DNA of 64,000 bases from Brooklawnia sp963780175 (GTDB lineage: Bacteria; Actinomycetota; Actinomycetes; Propionibacteriales; Propionibacteriaceae): positions 164,042 to 228,041 of the forward strand of contig CAWAAT010000007.1 in the NCBI GenBank assembly GCA_963780175.1, written 5' to 3'. A program made the position numbers and the translations under genes. The notes beneath the pieces are model-generated. The model was not told the origin of the DNA. It saw only the letters and a list, made by a program, of their open reading frames with translations, and did no database searches. This document shows, in pieces, positions 15,854 to 24,853 of the stretch (position 1 is the first letter of the stretch; every line of letters starts with the position of its first letter).

Positions 15854-17695
15854 GTGTCCGAACAGGTCAGCCGGGTCGTCGTCCGGTTCGCCGGAGACTC
15901 CGGCGATGGCATGCAGTTGACCGGGGGCCGGTTTGGCGCCGACGCTGCTCGTCAGGGCAATGACATTGTGACGTTGCCCGATTACCCGGCAGAGATCCGC
16001 GCGCCGCAAGGCAGTCTCGGTGGCGTCAGCAGCTTCCAGGTGCACTTCGCCGATTTTGACATCTTCACACCGGGCGACGATCTGGATGTCCTGGTGGCGA
16101 TGAATCCTGCCGCGCTCAAGGTGCATCTGCCGGCGCTGCGTCGAGGTGGCGTCCTGATCACCGACACCGCCGAGTTCACTCGCCGCAACCTGGCCCACGC
16201 CGGGTACGAGCAGAACCCGCTGACCAACGCCTCTCTGGAACCCTGGCAGGTGGTCGACCTCGATCTGACGGCGATCACCGCCGAGGCGGTCAAGGACTTT
16301 GGGCTGGGGCGAAAGGCAGTCGGGCGGACCCGTAACATGCTGGCCCTTGGCCTGGTCAGCTGGCTCTACAGCCGCGACCTGACGCCTACCATGGAATGGC
16401 TGCACCACCGGTTCGCCGACAACGCCACAGTCCGGGACGCCAACATCGCTGCTCTGCAGGCTGGCTGGAACTATGGCGAGAACACCGAGACGTTCGCGGT
16501 TCGCTACGACGTCGCCCCCGCCATCCAGCGTCCGGGACACTACCGCGAGGTCTCCGGCAACGAGGCCCTGGCGCTTGGGCTGATCACCGCAGCACAACTC
16601 TCGGGACTGCCACTGTTCCTGGGCGCGTACCCCATCACCCCGGCCTCCGACTTGTTGCACGAGCTCGCCAGGCGCAAGTCGTTCGGCGTCCACACCTTTC
16701 AGGCCGAGGACGAGATTGCCGCGGTGGGTGCCGCCCTGGGTGCGTCCTTCGGTGGCGCACTGGGGGTGACCACCACGTCGGGCCCCGGCTTCGCGCTCAA
16801 GCAGGAGATGATCAACCTGGCCGTGATGACCGAACTCCCCCTGGTCATCGTCGACGTCCAGCGCGCTGGCCCATCGACCGGCATGCCCACCAAGACCGAG
16901 CAGTCCGACCTGCTCCAGGCCTTGTGGGGACGCAACGGCGAGTCCCCCGTTCCGGTGGTAGCCGCCCAGTCGCCGACAGACTGCTTCGACGCGGCGATCG
17001 AGGCGAGCCGGATCGCCGTGACGCACCGCACACCGGTGGTGCTGCTCAGTGATGCCTATCTGGCGAACGGCTCAGAACCGTGGCTCGTCCCCGACGTTGC
17101 CTCGCTTGCTCGCATCGACCCCGGCTTCACCACCACGACCCACGGCACCTCCGACTTCGAGCCGTATCAGCGTGACCCACACACCCTTGACAGGCCGTGG
17201 GCGGTGCCCGGGACCCCCGGACTGGAACACCGGTTGGGTGGCCTGGAGAAGAAGAACGGAACCGGGGCGATCAGCTACGATTCCGACAACCATCACACCA
17301 TGGTGAAACTGCGTGCCGAACACATCGCCCGGATCGCGGTACCCAACGCGATACTTGAGGATCCCAGTGGCGCGGCCCGGGTGGTGGTGATCGGCTGGGG
17401 ATCGAGTTGGGGGGCCATCACGGCGGCCGTGCGACGCGTCCGCGAGCTGGGCCGTCCCATCGCCCAGATCCACCTGCGCCACCTGAACCCGCTGCCGGCC
17501 AATCTGGGTGGGCTGCTCAAGCAGGACCGCAGGGTCGTCGTCCCCGAGGTGAACCTCGGCCAGCTGAGCACCGTGCTCCGGGCCCGCTACCTGGTGGACG
17601 CGCAGCCGTGGTCCAGAGTCCGCGGTCTCCCGTTGTCCGTGGGCGAACTGACCGAGTACCTGCTCACCCAGGTGGAAGAGGCCGACCGTGGCTGA
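15854..17695 (+). CDS. korA: 2-oxoacid:ferredoxin oxidoreductase, alpha subunit (fused gamma-alpha)
   Basis: KorA with KorB oxidatively decarboxylates 2-oxoglutarate to succinyl-CoA, reducing ferredoxin. The 613-residue protein starts with the gamma-type domain (VVVRFAGDSGDGMQLTGGRF, PDYPAEIRAPQGSLGGVSSF, residues 1-190) and continues with the alpha domain (ITPASDLLHELA, TTTSGPGFALKQEMINLA, VQRAGPSTGMPTKTEQSDLL). The GTG at 15854 has AGGAGG six bases upstream. It overlaps korB by eight bases. Activity on other 2-oxoacids cannot be excluded from sequence alone. Confidence 0.92.
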   Translation: MSEQVSRVVVRFAGDSGDGMQLTGGRFGADAARQGNDIVTLPDYPAEIRAPQGSLGGVSSFQVHFADFDIFTPGDDLDVLVAMNPAALKVHLPALRRGGVLITDTAEFTRRNLAHAGYEQNPLTNASLEPWQVVDLDLTAITAEAVKDFGLGRKAVGRTRNMLALGLVSWLYSRDLTPTMEWLHHRFADNATVRDANIAALQAGWNYGENTETFAVRYDVAPAIQRPGHYREVSGNEALALGLITAAQLSGLPLFLGAYPITPASDLLHELARRKSFGVHTFQAEDEIAAVGAALGASFGGALGVTTTSGPGFALKQEMINLAVMTELPLVIVDVQRAGPSTGMPTKTEQSDLLQALWGRNGESPVPVVAAQSPTDCFDAAIEASRIAVTHRTPVVLLSDAYLANGSEPWLVPDVASLARIDPGFTTTTHGTSDFEPYQRDPHTLDRPWAVPGTPGLEHRLGGLEKKNGTGAISYDSDNHHTMVKLRAEHIARIAVPNAILEDPSGAARVVVIGWGSSWGAITAAVRRVRELGRPIAQIHLRHLNPLPANLGGLLKQDRRVVVPEVNLGQLSTVLRARYLVDAQPWSRVRGLPLSVGELTEYLLTQVEEADRG

Positions 17696-18749
17696 GCCGA
17701 TGACCCAACCCGACAGCGGACTGGCCGGAGTGCCGCTGAGCCTCAGTCCGCTCACCCGTAAAGACTTCACCTCGGACCAGGAGGTGCGCTGGTGCCCGGG
17801 CTGCGGTGACTACGCGGTGCTCAGCACGGTGCAGGGGCTGCTCCCCGGGCTCGGCATCGCGCGCGAGAACACGGTGGTCATCTCGGGCATTGGGTGCTCC
17901 TCCCGGTTCCCTTACTACGTGAACAGCTATGGATTGCACTCGATCCACGGCCGGGCGCTGACCCTCGCCACCGGACTGGCGATGACCCGTCCCGATCTGG
18001 CCGTTCTGGTGGCCACCGGAGACGGTGATGCCCTCTCGATCGGTGGCAACCACCTCATCCACACGCTGCGGCGCAACGTCAACCTGACCATCCTGCTGTT
18101 CAACAATCGCATCTACGGTCTCACCAAGGGCCAGTACTCCCCCACCAGCGAGCTTGGCAAGGTGACGAAGTCGAGTCCCGCGGGTTCGATCGACACACCC
18201 CTCAACGCGGTTTCGCTGGCGTTGGGTGCGGAGGCGACCTTTGTTGCTCGCAGCATCGATTCTGACCGAGCCCATCTGTCCAGTGTGCTGAAGGCGGCCT
18301 TCGAACACCGCGGCACGTCGCTGGTCGAGATCTACCAGAACTGCCCCATTTTCAATGATGGCGCCTGGGACGACTTGACCGACCCCAGTCAGGACGGCAT
18401 CATCAACCTGGCCCATGGACAACCGATCATCACTCCCAGCGGCACCTACGGTGTCCTCGCCGACGCTTCGGGAACGTTGCGGCTGGCCGCCGTCAGCGAC
18501 GTGGGCATCGAACGGGTGCTGGTGCATGACGCCCACAGCGACGATCCGACCCGGGCGTTCGCCTTGAACAGGCTCACCGACACCGGACACATCAGGCGCA
18601 GCCCGATCGGCATCTTCCGCCAGGTGTCGCGGCCCAGCTTCGATGACCTGGGACGCCAGCAGCTGGCCTCCGCCGGCGGTGACGTGCAGCAGCCAACCGA
18701 GGCTTTGCAGTCGTTGCTGGAAGGTGAGAACACTTGGCTGGTCGGCTGA
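17688..18749 (+). CDS. korB: 2-oxoacid:ferredoxin oxidoreductase, beta subunit
   Basis: The 353-residue subunit carries thiamine diphosphate: the motif GDGDALSIGGNHLIHTLRRN followed by LTILLFNNRIYGLTKGQYSP is the TPP-binding fold. WCPGCGDYAVL and SGIGCSSRFPYY supply cysteines typical of the iron-sulfur cluster of KorB. The GTG at 17688 follows GGAAGAGG; an ATG at 17700 is the alternative. The overlap with korA points to coupled synthesis. No separate ferredoxin gene is adjacent. Confidence 0.92.
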   Translation: MAEPMTQPDSGLAGVPLSLSPLTRKDFTSDQEVRWCPGCGDYAVLSTVQGLLPGLGIARENTVVISGIGCSSRFPYYVNSYGLHSIHGRALTLATGLAMTRPDLAVLVATGDGDALSIGGNHLIHTLRRNVNLTILLFNNRIYGLTKGQYSPTSELGKVTKSSPAGSIDTPLNAVSLALGAEATFVARSIDSDRAHLSSVLKAAFEHRGTSLVEIYQNCPIFNDGAWDDLTDPSQDGIINLAHGQPIITPSGTYGVLADASGTLRLAAVSDVGIERVLVHDAHSDDPTRAFALNRLTDTGHIRRSPIGIFRQVSRPSFDDLGRQQLASAGGDVQQPTEALQSLLEGENTWLVG

Positions 18750-18785
18750 CGCGCACTCGAGGATGAGTTGGGTAGTCTGGGCGGG

Positions 18786-20738
18786 GTGAGCAGCCCTGCA
18801 CTGAACCCCAAGTACTTCGACCACGGCGTGCGTCCCGCCGATGACCTCTTCGACCACGTCAACGGTGGCTGGATTGCCACCGCCACGATTCCGGAGGACC
18901 GTAGTGGGTGGGGAGCCTTCTACGAACTGCGGGAGGCTTCCGAGGCAGCGGTCAGGGCCATCGTGGATCGATGCCAGCCGCGGAGTGATGAGCCAGATGA
19001 GGCCCGGATTGCGAACCTCTACGCGTCCTACATGGACTTCGATGCCGTAGAGGCGTTGGGCTCAGACCCGCTTCGCCCCCTGCTGGCGATGATCGACCAG
19101 ATCGACTCCGTGGCCGCGCTGGCGCGCTTCTGGGGCTGGTCGGTGCGTCACGGCATCACCGCTCTGATCGACGTCGACAATGATGCGGATCCCGGCGACC
19201 CCGGACGCTACCTGATCTTCGCCGGCCAGTCCGGCATCGGTCTGCCGGACGAGGAGTACTACCGTCTCGACGAGCACGACGAAATCAGGCAGGCCTACCA
19301 GGCCCACATGGTGAAGATCCTGGATTTGGCCGGGGTGCCCGAACCCGACGAGCAGGCACGTCGGGCATTCGACCTGGAGGGCCGCATCGCGGCCTGCCAC
19401 TGGGACAAGGTGCGCACCCGTGACATGGTTCAGATGTACTTTCCCCAGACTTGGCAGGAGTTCACCTCGATGGCTCCCGGGATGGCCTGGGACGACTTCC
19501 TGAAAGGTGCTGACCTTCCGGCGTCCGCGGTCGCCGAGGTCATCAACTGCCAGCGAACCTTCCTCACCGAGGTCGCAGGGCTGGTGGTCGAGGAGAACCT
19601 GGACGACTGGCGGGCATGGGCACGCTGGCACCTGGTCGATGGTTTGGCGCCTTACCTCTCGTCAGCCATCGTGGAGCAGAACTTCGACTTCTACGGCCGG
19701 ACGCTGCAGGGTATCCCGGTACTTCGGGATCGGTGGAAGCGTGGCATCAGCCTGGTCGAGGGCGTGCTGGGCGAGGCAATCGGCCGCATATACGTGGACG
19801 CGCACTTCCCGCCCGCCACCAAGGCCCGGGCCGACGAACTGGTCGCCAACCTACTGGAGGCCTACCGGCGTTCGATCGCCACGCTGGACTGGATGACCGA
19901 CGAGACCCGCGCCGAGGCGCTGGACAAGTTGGCCAAGTTCAAGGCCAAGATCGGCTATCCGGGTAAGTGGCGCGACTACAGCGCGCTCGAGTTGGTGCCC
20001 GACGACCTGATCGGCAACGTCCTGCGGGCGGACAGCTTCGCCTTCGACCACATGATCAACCAACTGTCCGGGCCCATCGACCCGGAGGAGTGGCTGATGT
20101 ACCCGCAAACGGTCAACGCCTACTACCACCCGCTGCGCAACGAGATCGTTTTCCCCGCGGCCATCCTGCAGCCGCCGTTCTTCAACGCGGACGCCGACGA
20201 CGCCGTCAACTACGGCGGCATCGGTGCGGTGATCGGGCATGAGATCGGTCACGGCTTCGACGACCAGGGGTCCACCTGCGACGGGGATGGTCGGCTGCGG
20301 AACTGGTGGACAGACGAGGACCGGGCGGCCTTCGAGCAGCGCACCGCCTCGCTGGTCGACCAGTACGCCCAACTGTCCCCCTCCACCGTCCCTGACGTGA
20401 AGGTGAACGGTGAACTGACACTGGGAGAGAACATCGGTGACCTTGGTGGGCTCGCCATCGCATTCGCAGCATGGCAGATCGCCGTCGGGCATGAGGAGCC
20501 CGAGCCCGTCGACCAGATCCCCGCAGCGCAGCGACTCTTCTTCGGCTGGGCCCAGTCCTGGCGCACCATGATGCGTCCGCAGGCCATGAAGGAGCGCCTG
20601 GCGACCGACCCGCACTCGCCGGATGAGATTCGCTGCAATCAGACGGTCCGTAACATCGACCAGTTCCACGAGGCCTTCGGGACTGTTCCGGGCGATGCCA
20701 TGTGGCTGGACCCGTCGCAGCGCGTGCACATCTGGTGA
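18786..20738 (+). CDS. M13-family zinc metalloendopeptidase (PepO/neprilysin-like)
   Basis: A 650-residue peptidase. The N-terminal M13_N region begins YFDHGVRPADDLFDHVNGGW. The catalytic domain has QTVNAYYHPLRNEIVFPAAI, the zinc motif HEIGHGFDDQGS (HExxH) and the third zinc ligand in LGENIGDLGGLAIA. It ends with the usual VRNIDQFHEAFG and VHIW. No signal peptide is seen, so it is probably cytosolic and acts on short peptides. The GTG at 18786 gives the family start. It is 36 bases after korB, on the same strand. Confidence 0.93.
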   Translation: MSSPALNPKYFDHGVRPADDLFDHVNGGWIATATIPEDRSGWGAFYELREASEAAVRAIVDRCQPRSDEPDEARIANLYASYMDFDAVEALGSDPLRPLLAMIDQIDSVAALARFWGWSVRHGITALIDVDNDADPGDPGRYLIFAGQSGIGLPDEEYYRLDEHDEIRQAYQAHMVKILDLAGVPEPDEQARRAFDLEGRIAACHWDKVRTRDMVQMYFPQTWQEFTSMAPGMAWDDFLKGADLPASAVAEVINCQRTFLTEVAGLVVEENLDDWRAWARWHLVDGLAPYLSSAIVEQNFDFYGRTLQGIPVLRDRWKRGISLVEGVLGEAIGRIYVDAHFPPATKARADELVANLLEAYRRSIATLDWMTDETRAEALDKLAKFKAKIGYPGKWRDYSALELVPDDLIGNVLRADSFAFDHMINQLSGPIDPEEWLMYPQTVNAYYHPLRNEIVFPAAILQPPFFNADADDAVNYGGIGAVIGHEIGHGFDDQGSTCDGDGRLRNWWTDEDRAAFEQRTASLVDQYAQLSPSTVPDVKVNGELTLGENIGDLGGLAIAFAAWQIAVGHEEPEPVDQIPAAQRLFFGWAQSWRTMMRPQAMKERLATDPHSPDEIRCNQTVRNIDQFHEAFGTVPGDAMWLDPSQRVHIW

Positions 20739-20757
20739 AGCCTGCGAAGCTGTGAGA

Positions 20758-21732
20758 TCAGGCCGAGCGGATGACCACTTCGTCACAGATGCGTTGCAGG
20801 GCCCGCTTGGCCGGGTTCTCATCGAGCGGAGCCAGGTGACTGCGGGCCGCCTGCGCACGACGGGCGATCTCGGCGCGAACCTGCCCGATCACCGGGCTGG
20901 CGCGCAGACCAGCCAGCGCGCGCGCCAGGTCGGCGTCATCATCCAGGCCGGCGTCGATCAGCCGGACCAGTTCTTGGTCGGTTGGGTCACTCGAGGCTCG
21001 CAGCAGAAGCGTCGGAAGCGTGGGGATGCCCTCACGCAGGTCGGTGCCCGGGGTCTTACCGGTGGTGTCTGAGACCACGTCGATCAGGTCATCCGAGAGT
21101 TGGAAGACAATTCCGATCTCGAATCCGTAATCCGCCAGGGCGGCCAACGCCCGTTCAGAGACGCCGCCAACCATCCCACCAAAGACCACCGACGTACGGA
21201 TCAACGAGGCGGTCTTACCGGCCAGTACCTTCAGGTGGTGATCGACTGGATCTTCCTGAGGACCGGGACCCAGCGTCTCGGCGATCTGGCCCTCCACCAA
21301 CTCCGCGAACGTCCGGGCCTGAATCTCGACGTACTCCGCGCCCAGAGTGGCCACCTGACTGGACGCCTGGGCGAACAGGTAGTCTCCCACCAGGATCGCC
21401 AGCAGGTTCCCGTACATCCGGTTCGCGCTGGTCACCCCGCGCCGTAGCTCCGCCTCGTCCATCACGTCGTCGTGGTAAAGACTGGCCACGTGGGTGAGTT
21501 CCACCACCAGACCTGCGCTGATGAGGCGCTCCGCGTCAGGCTCCCGCCCGCAGAGAGCCGCCGTCGCCACGAGCGCGGGCCGGAAGCGCTTACCCCCGGC
21601 CCCCACCACATGGGCGGCGGCCTCTGTCACGAACGGCATCTTCGAGACAACCGAAACTGCTAGACGGTCCTCGAAAACAGCCAGGTAGTCAGCGATGATG
21701 GCCGCGAACTGATCGTCCGTCGTCGCCGTCAC
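20758..21732 (-). CDS. Polyprenyl diphosphate synthase (all-trans, long chain)
   Basis: The enzyme adds isopentenyl diphosphate units to an allylic primer, here most likely making the menaquinone side chain. The 324-residue protein has GAGGKRFRPALVATAALC, the first Asp-rich motif SLYHDDVMDEAELRRG, and the second motif IVFQLSDDLIDVVSDTTGK. The GTG at 21732 has AGGAG just upstream; an in-frame GTG at 21759 is possible. It starts about 30 bases after nuoN ends, on the same strand, so it may ride on the nuo transcript. Chain length cannot be read from the sequence by eye. Confidence 0.9.
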   Translation of the reverse strand: MTATTDDQFAAIIADYLAVFEDRLAVSVVSKMPFVTEAAAHVVGAGGKRFRPALVATAALCGREPDAERLISAGLVVELTHVASLYHDDVMDEAELRRGVTSANRMYGNLLAILVGDYLFAQASSQVATLGAEYVEIQARTFAELVEGQIAETLGPGPQEDPVDHHLKVLAGKTASLIRTSVVFGGMVGGVSERALAALADYGFEIGIVFQLSDDLIDVVSDTTGKTPGTDLREGIPTLPTLLLRASSDPTDQELVRLIDAGLDDDADLARALAGLRASPVIGQVRAEIARRAQAARSHLAPLDENPAKRALQRICDEVVIRSA

Positions 21733-21762
21733 AACACTCCTATCGTTGGGGACACCCACACG

Positions 21763-23313
21763 TCAGCGCAGGAAACCCGAGGCGTTGATAGCCAGATCCA
21801 TCAACGGACCGGGCAGGACACCCAGCAGCAGCGTGCCGAGCGCACCCAGCCAGATGACAAGCTGGGTGCCCAGGCCGGGGCTGACCACAGCTGTCTCGGC
21901 GTTCGGGTCCTGCCCGAAGATCACCCAGATCAGCCGGAAGTAGAACCCAGCGGTGATCAGGCTGGCCACCACTGCAACCAGCACGAGCCAGGAGTAACCA
22001 CCGGACCAGGCCGCCACGAAGACCAGAACCTTGCCGATGAAACCGGCGGTCAAAGGAATGCCGGCCATGCTCAGCAGGAAGATCGTCATCAGCACGCCCA
22101 GCATGGGGTTGCGACGTCCGAGTCCAGCCCATGCCGTGAAGCTGGTGGCCTCGCTGCCCGAGCGACGGATGAGTGTGAGGATCGCAAATGCTCCGAGAGT
22201 CGCCAGACCATAGGCGGCCATGTAGAACAACACGGCAGACACCGAACCGATGCGGCCGTCGACCAGTCCATTCTCGATGGTGCTCGCACCGATGATGCCC
22301 ACCAAGATGAACCCGGCATGGGCGATCGAGGAGTAGGCCAGCATCCGCTTGACATCGGTCTGCATCAAACCGACCAGAGCACCGACGAGCATCGTGAGGA
22401 CTGCGACCACCGCGAGGGCGGGCTGCCAGTCCCACCGCAGCGCACCGAGAGCGACGTACAGGACGCGCAGCAGTCCGACCGCTGCCGCAAGCTTGGTGCA
22501 CACGGCCATGAACGCGGTCACCGGCGTCGGCGAACCCACGTAGACGTCCGGAACCCAGTTGTGGAACGGCACCGCGCCGAGCTTGAACAGCACACCGACG
22601 GCCACCAGAGCGAGCCCGGCCAGCAGAAGCCATGGTGACTGCGCGTTGGACTGGATCGCCAGGTCGATGTCGCGGAAGTGGAAGGAACCGGAGTAGCCGT
22701 AGAGCAGGGCCACGCCGTACAGGAAGATTCCTGAGCTGAGGGCGCCGAGCAGGAAGTACTTGAGAGAGGCCTCCTGGCTGAGCAGCCGCCGACGCCGCGC
22801 CATACCGGCCAGGATGTACAGCGGGAAGGAGAAAACTTCCAGGGCCACGAACATGGTCAGGAGGTCGTTCGACGAAGCGAACACCATCATGCCGGAGATC
22901 GAGAACAGCAGCAGCGGGAAGACCTCACTGTGCTCCTGACGAGCGGCGATGGCCTCACGTTCGGCCTGCGAACTCGGGACTGCCGAGACGCTGGGAGCGA
23001 AGGGGGACTCGCCTCCCCCCACGCGCCGTTCAGCGAACAGCAGAGCAGACAAGGCACCGAACACCAGCAGCAGCGTCCAAGTGACCCAACTGGGGCCGTC
23101 GAGACTCAACGACCCCTGGGCTGCCAGGGTCGCGGTGCCCGAACTCCAGTTCACGAGCGTCCAGCCGAGCGCGCCCAGCAACGTCAGCAGAGTCCAGGCC
23201 GCCTGCACCGTGCCTCGCACCAGTCGCGGAACCGCCCCCTCGAGGACCACGCCAATCGTGGCCCCAACAAGCATCAACAGCACCGGTCCGGCCGGGAGAA
23301 AGTCCTCGATCAT
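21763..23313 (-). CDS. nuoN: NADH-quinone oxidoreductase subunit N
   Basis: One of three antiporter-like proton-pumping subunits of complex I. It has 516 residues and about 14 membrane spans. Diagnostic segments are LEVFSFPLYILAGMARRRR, KLGAVPFHNWVPDVYVGSPT and KRMLAYSSIAHAGFILVGI. The ATG at 23313 overlaps the nuoM stop (TGATG) and has GGGAGG six bases upstream. It is the last nuo gene. Confidence 0.96.
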   Translation of the reverse strand: MIEDFLPAGPVLLMLVGATIGVVLEGAVPRLVRGTVQAAWTLLTLLGALGWTLVNWSSGTATLAAQGSLSLDGPSWVTWTLLLVFGALSALLFAERRVGGGESPFAPSVSAVPSSQAEREAIAARQEHSEVFPLLLFSISGMMVFASSNDLLTMFVALEVFSFPLYILAGMARRRRLLSQEASLKYFLLGALSSGIFLYGVALLYGYSGSFHFRDIDLAIQSNAQSPWLLLAGLALVAVGVLFKLGAVPFHNWVPDVYVGSPTPVTAFMAVCTKLAAAVGLLRVLYVALGALRWDWQPALAVVAVLTMLVGALVGLMQTDVKRMLAYSSIAHAGFILVGIIGASTIENGLVDGRIGSVSAVLFYMAAYGLATLGAFAILTLIRRSGSEATSFTAWAGLGRRNPMLGVLMTIFLLSMAGIPLTAGFIGKVLVFVAAWSGGYSWLVLVAVVASLITAGFYFRLIWVIFGQDPNAETAVVSPGLGTQLVIWLGALGTLLLGVLPGPLMDLAINASGFLR

Positions 23314-24839
23314 CACTTGCCTCCCATCGACCCGGGTTCCGGATCGCTCATGTCAACATGCGTCATGGTGGCCGTGGCAGTGGGGTTGACCACGTCCATC
23401 AGCGGCTGCGGGTAGAAGCCGAAGACCAACAGCAGGCCGATCAACGGTGCGACCACGAGCTTCTCGCGCAGGTCCAGGTCAGTGGAGAAATGCTCGGTCA
23501 CCTGAGCGGTCACGTCTCCGGTGAAGACCCTCTGATAGGCCCACAGCACGTACAGAGCGGCGAGTACGGTGCCGAGCACCGCGACCACAACCGCGACCAT
23601 CTGACGCGGCCAGGCGCCAGTCATGATGGTGAACTCGCCGACGAAGTTCGCCGTCCCCGGCAGCCCCAGCGTGGCCAGACCCGAGATCAGGAAGACGCCG
23701 GCCAGCACGGGGGCGACCTTCTCCACGCCACCGAAGTCCGCGATCTCGACCGAACCACGCCGGTAGAGCAGGAATCCGACGGCCAAGAACATCGCCGCGG
23801 AGCTGAAGCCGTGGGCGAGCATGTAGAACATGGAGCCGCTGAGCGAGGCTGACGTGAAGGCGAAGATGCCCAGCACCATGAAGCCGAAGTGGCTTACCGA
23901 GGTGTAGGCGACCAGGCGGAGCAGGTTCGTACTGCCGATAGCCATCAGCGCGCCGTAGGCTACCGAGACGACGGCCAGAATCACGACCAAGGGTGTGGCC
24001 CAGGCGCTCGCCTCGGGGAACATGCCGAGACAAAGACGAATCATCCCGAAGGTGCCGATCTTGTCGAGCACGCCGACCAAGAGAGTGGACGCGCCGGGGG
24101 TGGCTTGTTCGGTGGTGTCCGGCAGCCAGGAGTGCACCGGAACCATCGGGGCCTTTACGGCGAAGGCGAAGAAGAATCCGATGAACAGCAACTTCTCGAG
24201 CGACCCACCGATTTCGATCCCGGCGACGTCTGCGATCAGGAAGCTCGGCTGGCCAGCAGTGGCAGTGGCGGCGTAGACACCGATCACCGCGAAGAGCATG
24301 ACCAGACCGCCGGCCAGGGAGTAGAGCAGGAACTTGATCGCGGCCTTGCCACGCTTGGGTCCGCCCCAGCCCTGGATGAGGAAGAACATCGGGATCAGTG
24401 TCGCCTCGAAGAAGAGGTAGAACAGCAGGACGTCCGCGGACATGAACACGAACAACGCGAACCCCTCGAGCAACAGTGCAAACGCACCGAAGACGTTGCC
24501 GCCCCAGCGGGGGAGTTCGTGCGCATCGGCCTGCACGTCGTCGATACGCCACTCCGCGAGCAGGACTACGGGGACCAGGATGATGGTGAGCAACACCATC
24601 GCGCGGCCCATCCCGTCCAGGGACAGCGCATACCACGCGCCGATCTGCGGGATCCATGAGATCGTTTCGGCCAGGTCACCCTCGGCGCTGCTGAAGAAGA
24701 CCAGCAAACCGAACACCAGGGTCACCAAGGCCGCCGCCATGGCGAGCTGTTTGCCCGCCCGGCCACGCACCACGAAGGTGAGCAACGCACCTATCAACGG
24801 CAGCACGCCGAGGATGGTGAGCATAGGAATGTTATCCAT
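23313..24839 (-). CDS. nuoM: NADH-quinone oxidoreductase subunit M
   Basis: Antiporter-like subunit of complex I, 508 residues. It includes FYLFFEATLIPMFFLIQGWG (the channel glutamate helix), KAPMVPVHSWLPDTTEQATP and LVAYTSVSHFGFMVLGIFAF. The ATG at 24839 was chosen because the upstream extension to 25238 is an out-of-frame shadow of nuoL. It lies 14 bases after the nuoL stop. Confidence 0.96.
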   Translation of the reverse strand: MDNIPMLTILGVLPLIGALLTFVVRGRAGKQLAMAAALVTLVFGLLVFFSSAEGDLAETISWIPQIGAWYALSLDGMGRAMVLLTIILVPVVLLAEWRIDDVQADAHELPRWGGNVFGAFALLLEGFALFVFMSADVLLFYLFFEATLIPMFFLIQGWGGPKRGKAAIKFLLYSLAGGLVMLFAVIGVYAATATAGQPSFLIADVAGIEIGGSLEKLLFIGFFFAFAVKAPMVPVHSWLPDTTEQATPGASTLLVGVLDKIGTFGMIRLCLGMFPEASAWATPLVVILAVVSVAYGALMAIGSTNLLRLVAYTSVSHFGFMVLGIFAFTSASLSGSMFYMLAHGFSSAAMFLAVGFLLYRRGSVEIADFGGVEKVAPVLAGVFLISGLATLGLPGTANFVGEFTIMTGAWPRQMVAVVVAVLGTVLAALYVLWAYQRVFTGDVTAQVTEHFSTDLDLREKLVVAPLIGLLLVFGFYPQPLMDVVNPTATATMTHVDMSDPEPGSMGGK

Positions 24840-24853
24840 CAGTGCTCCTCCCC

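Noticed and set aside
21740..22633. 297-residue minus-strand frame inside nuoN
   Set aside because: It is a shadow of nuoN in another frame, rich in Arg/Gly/His with no domain.
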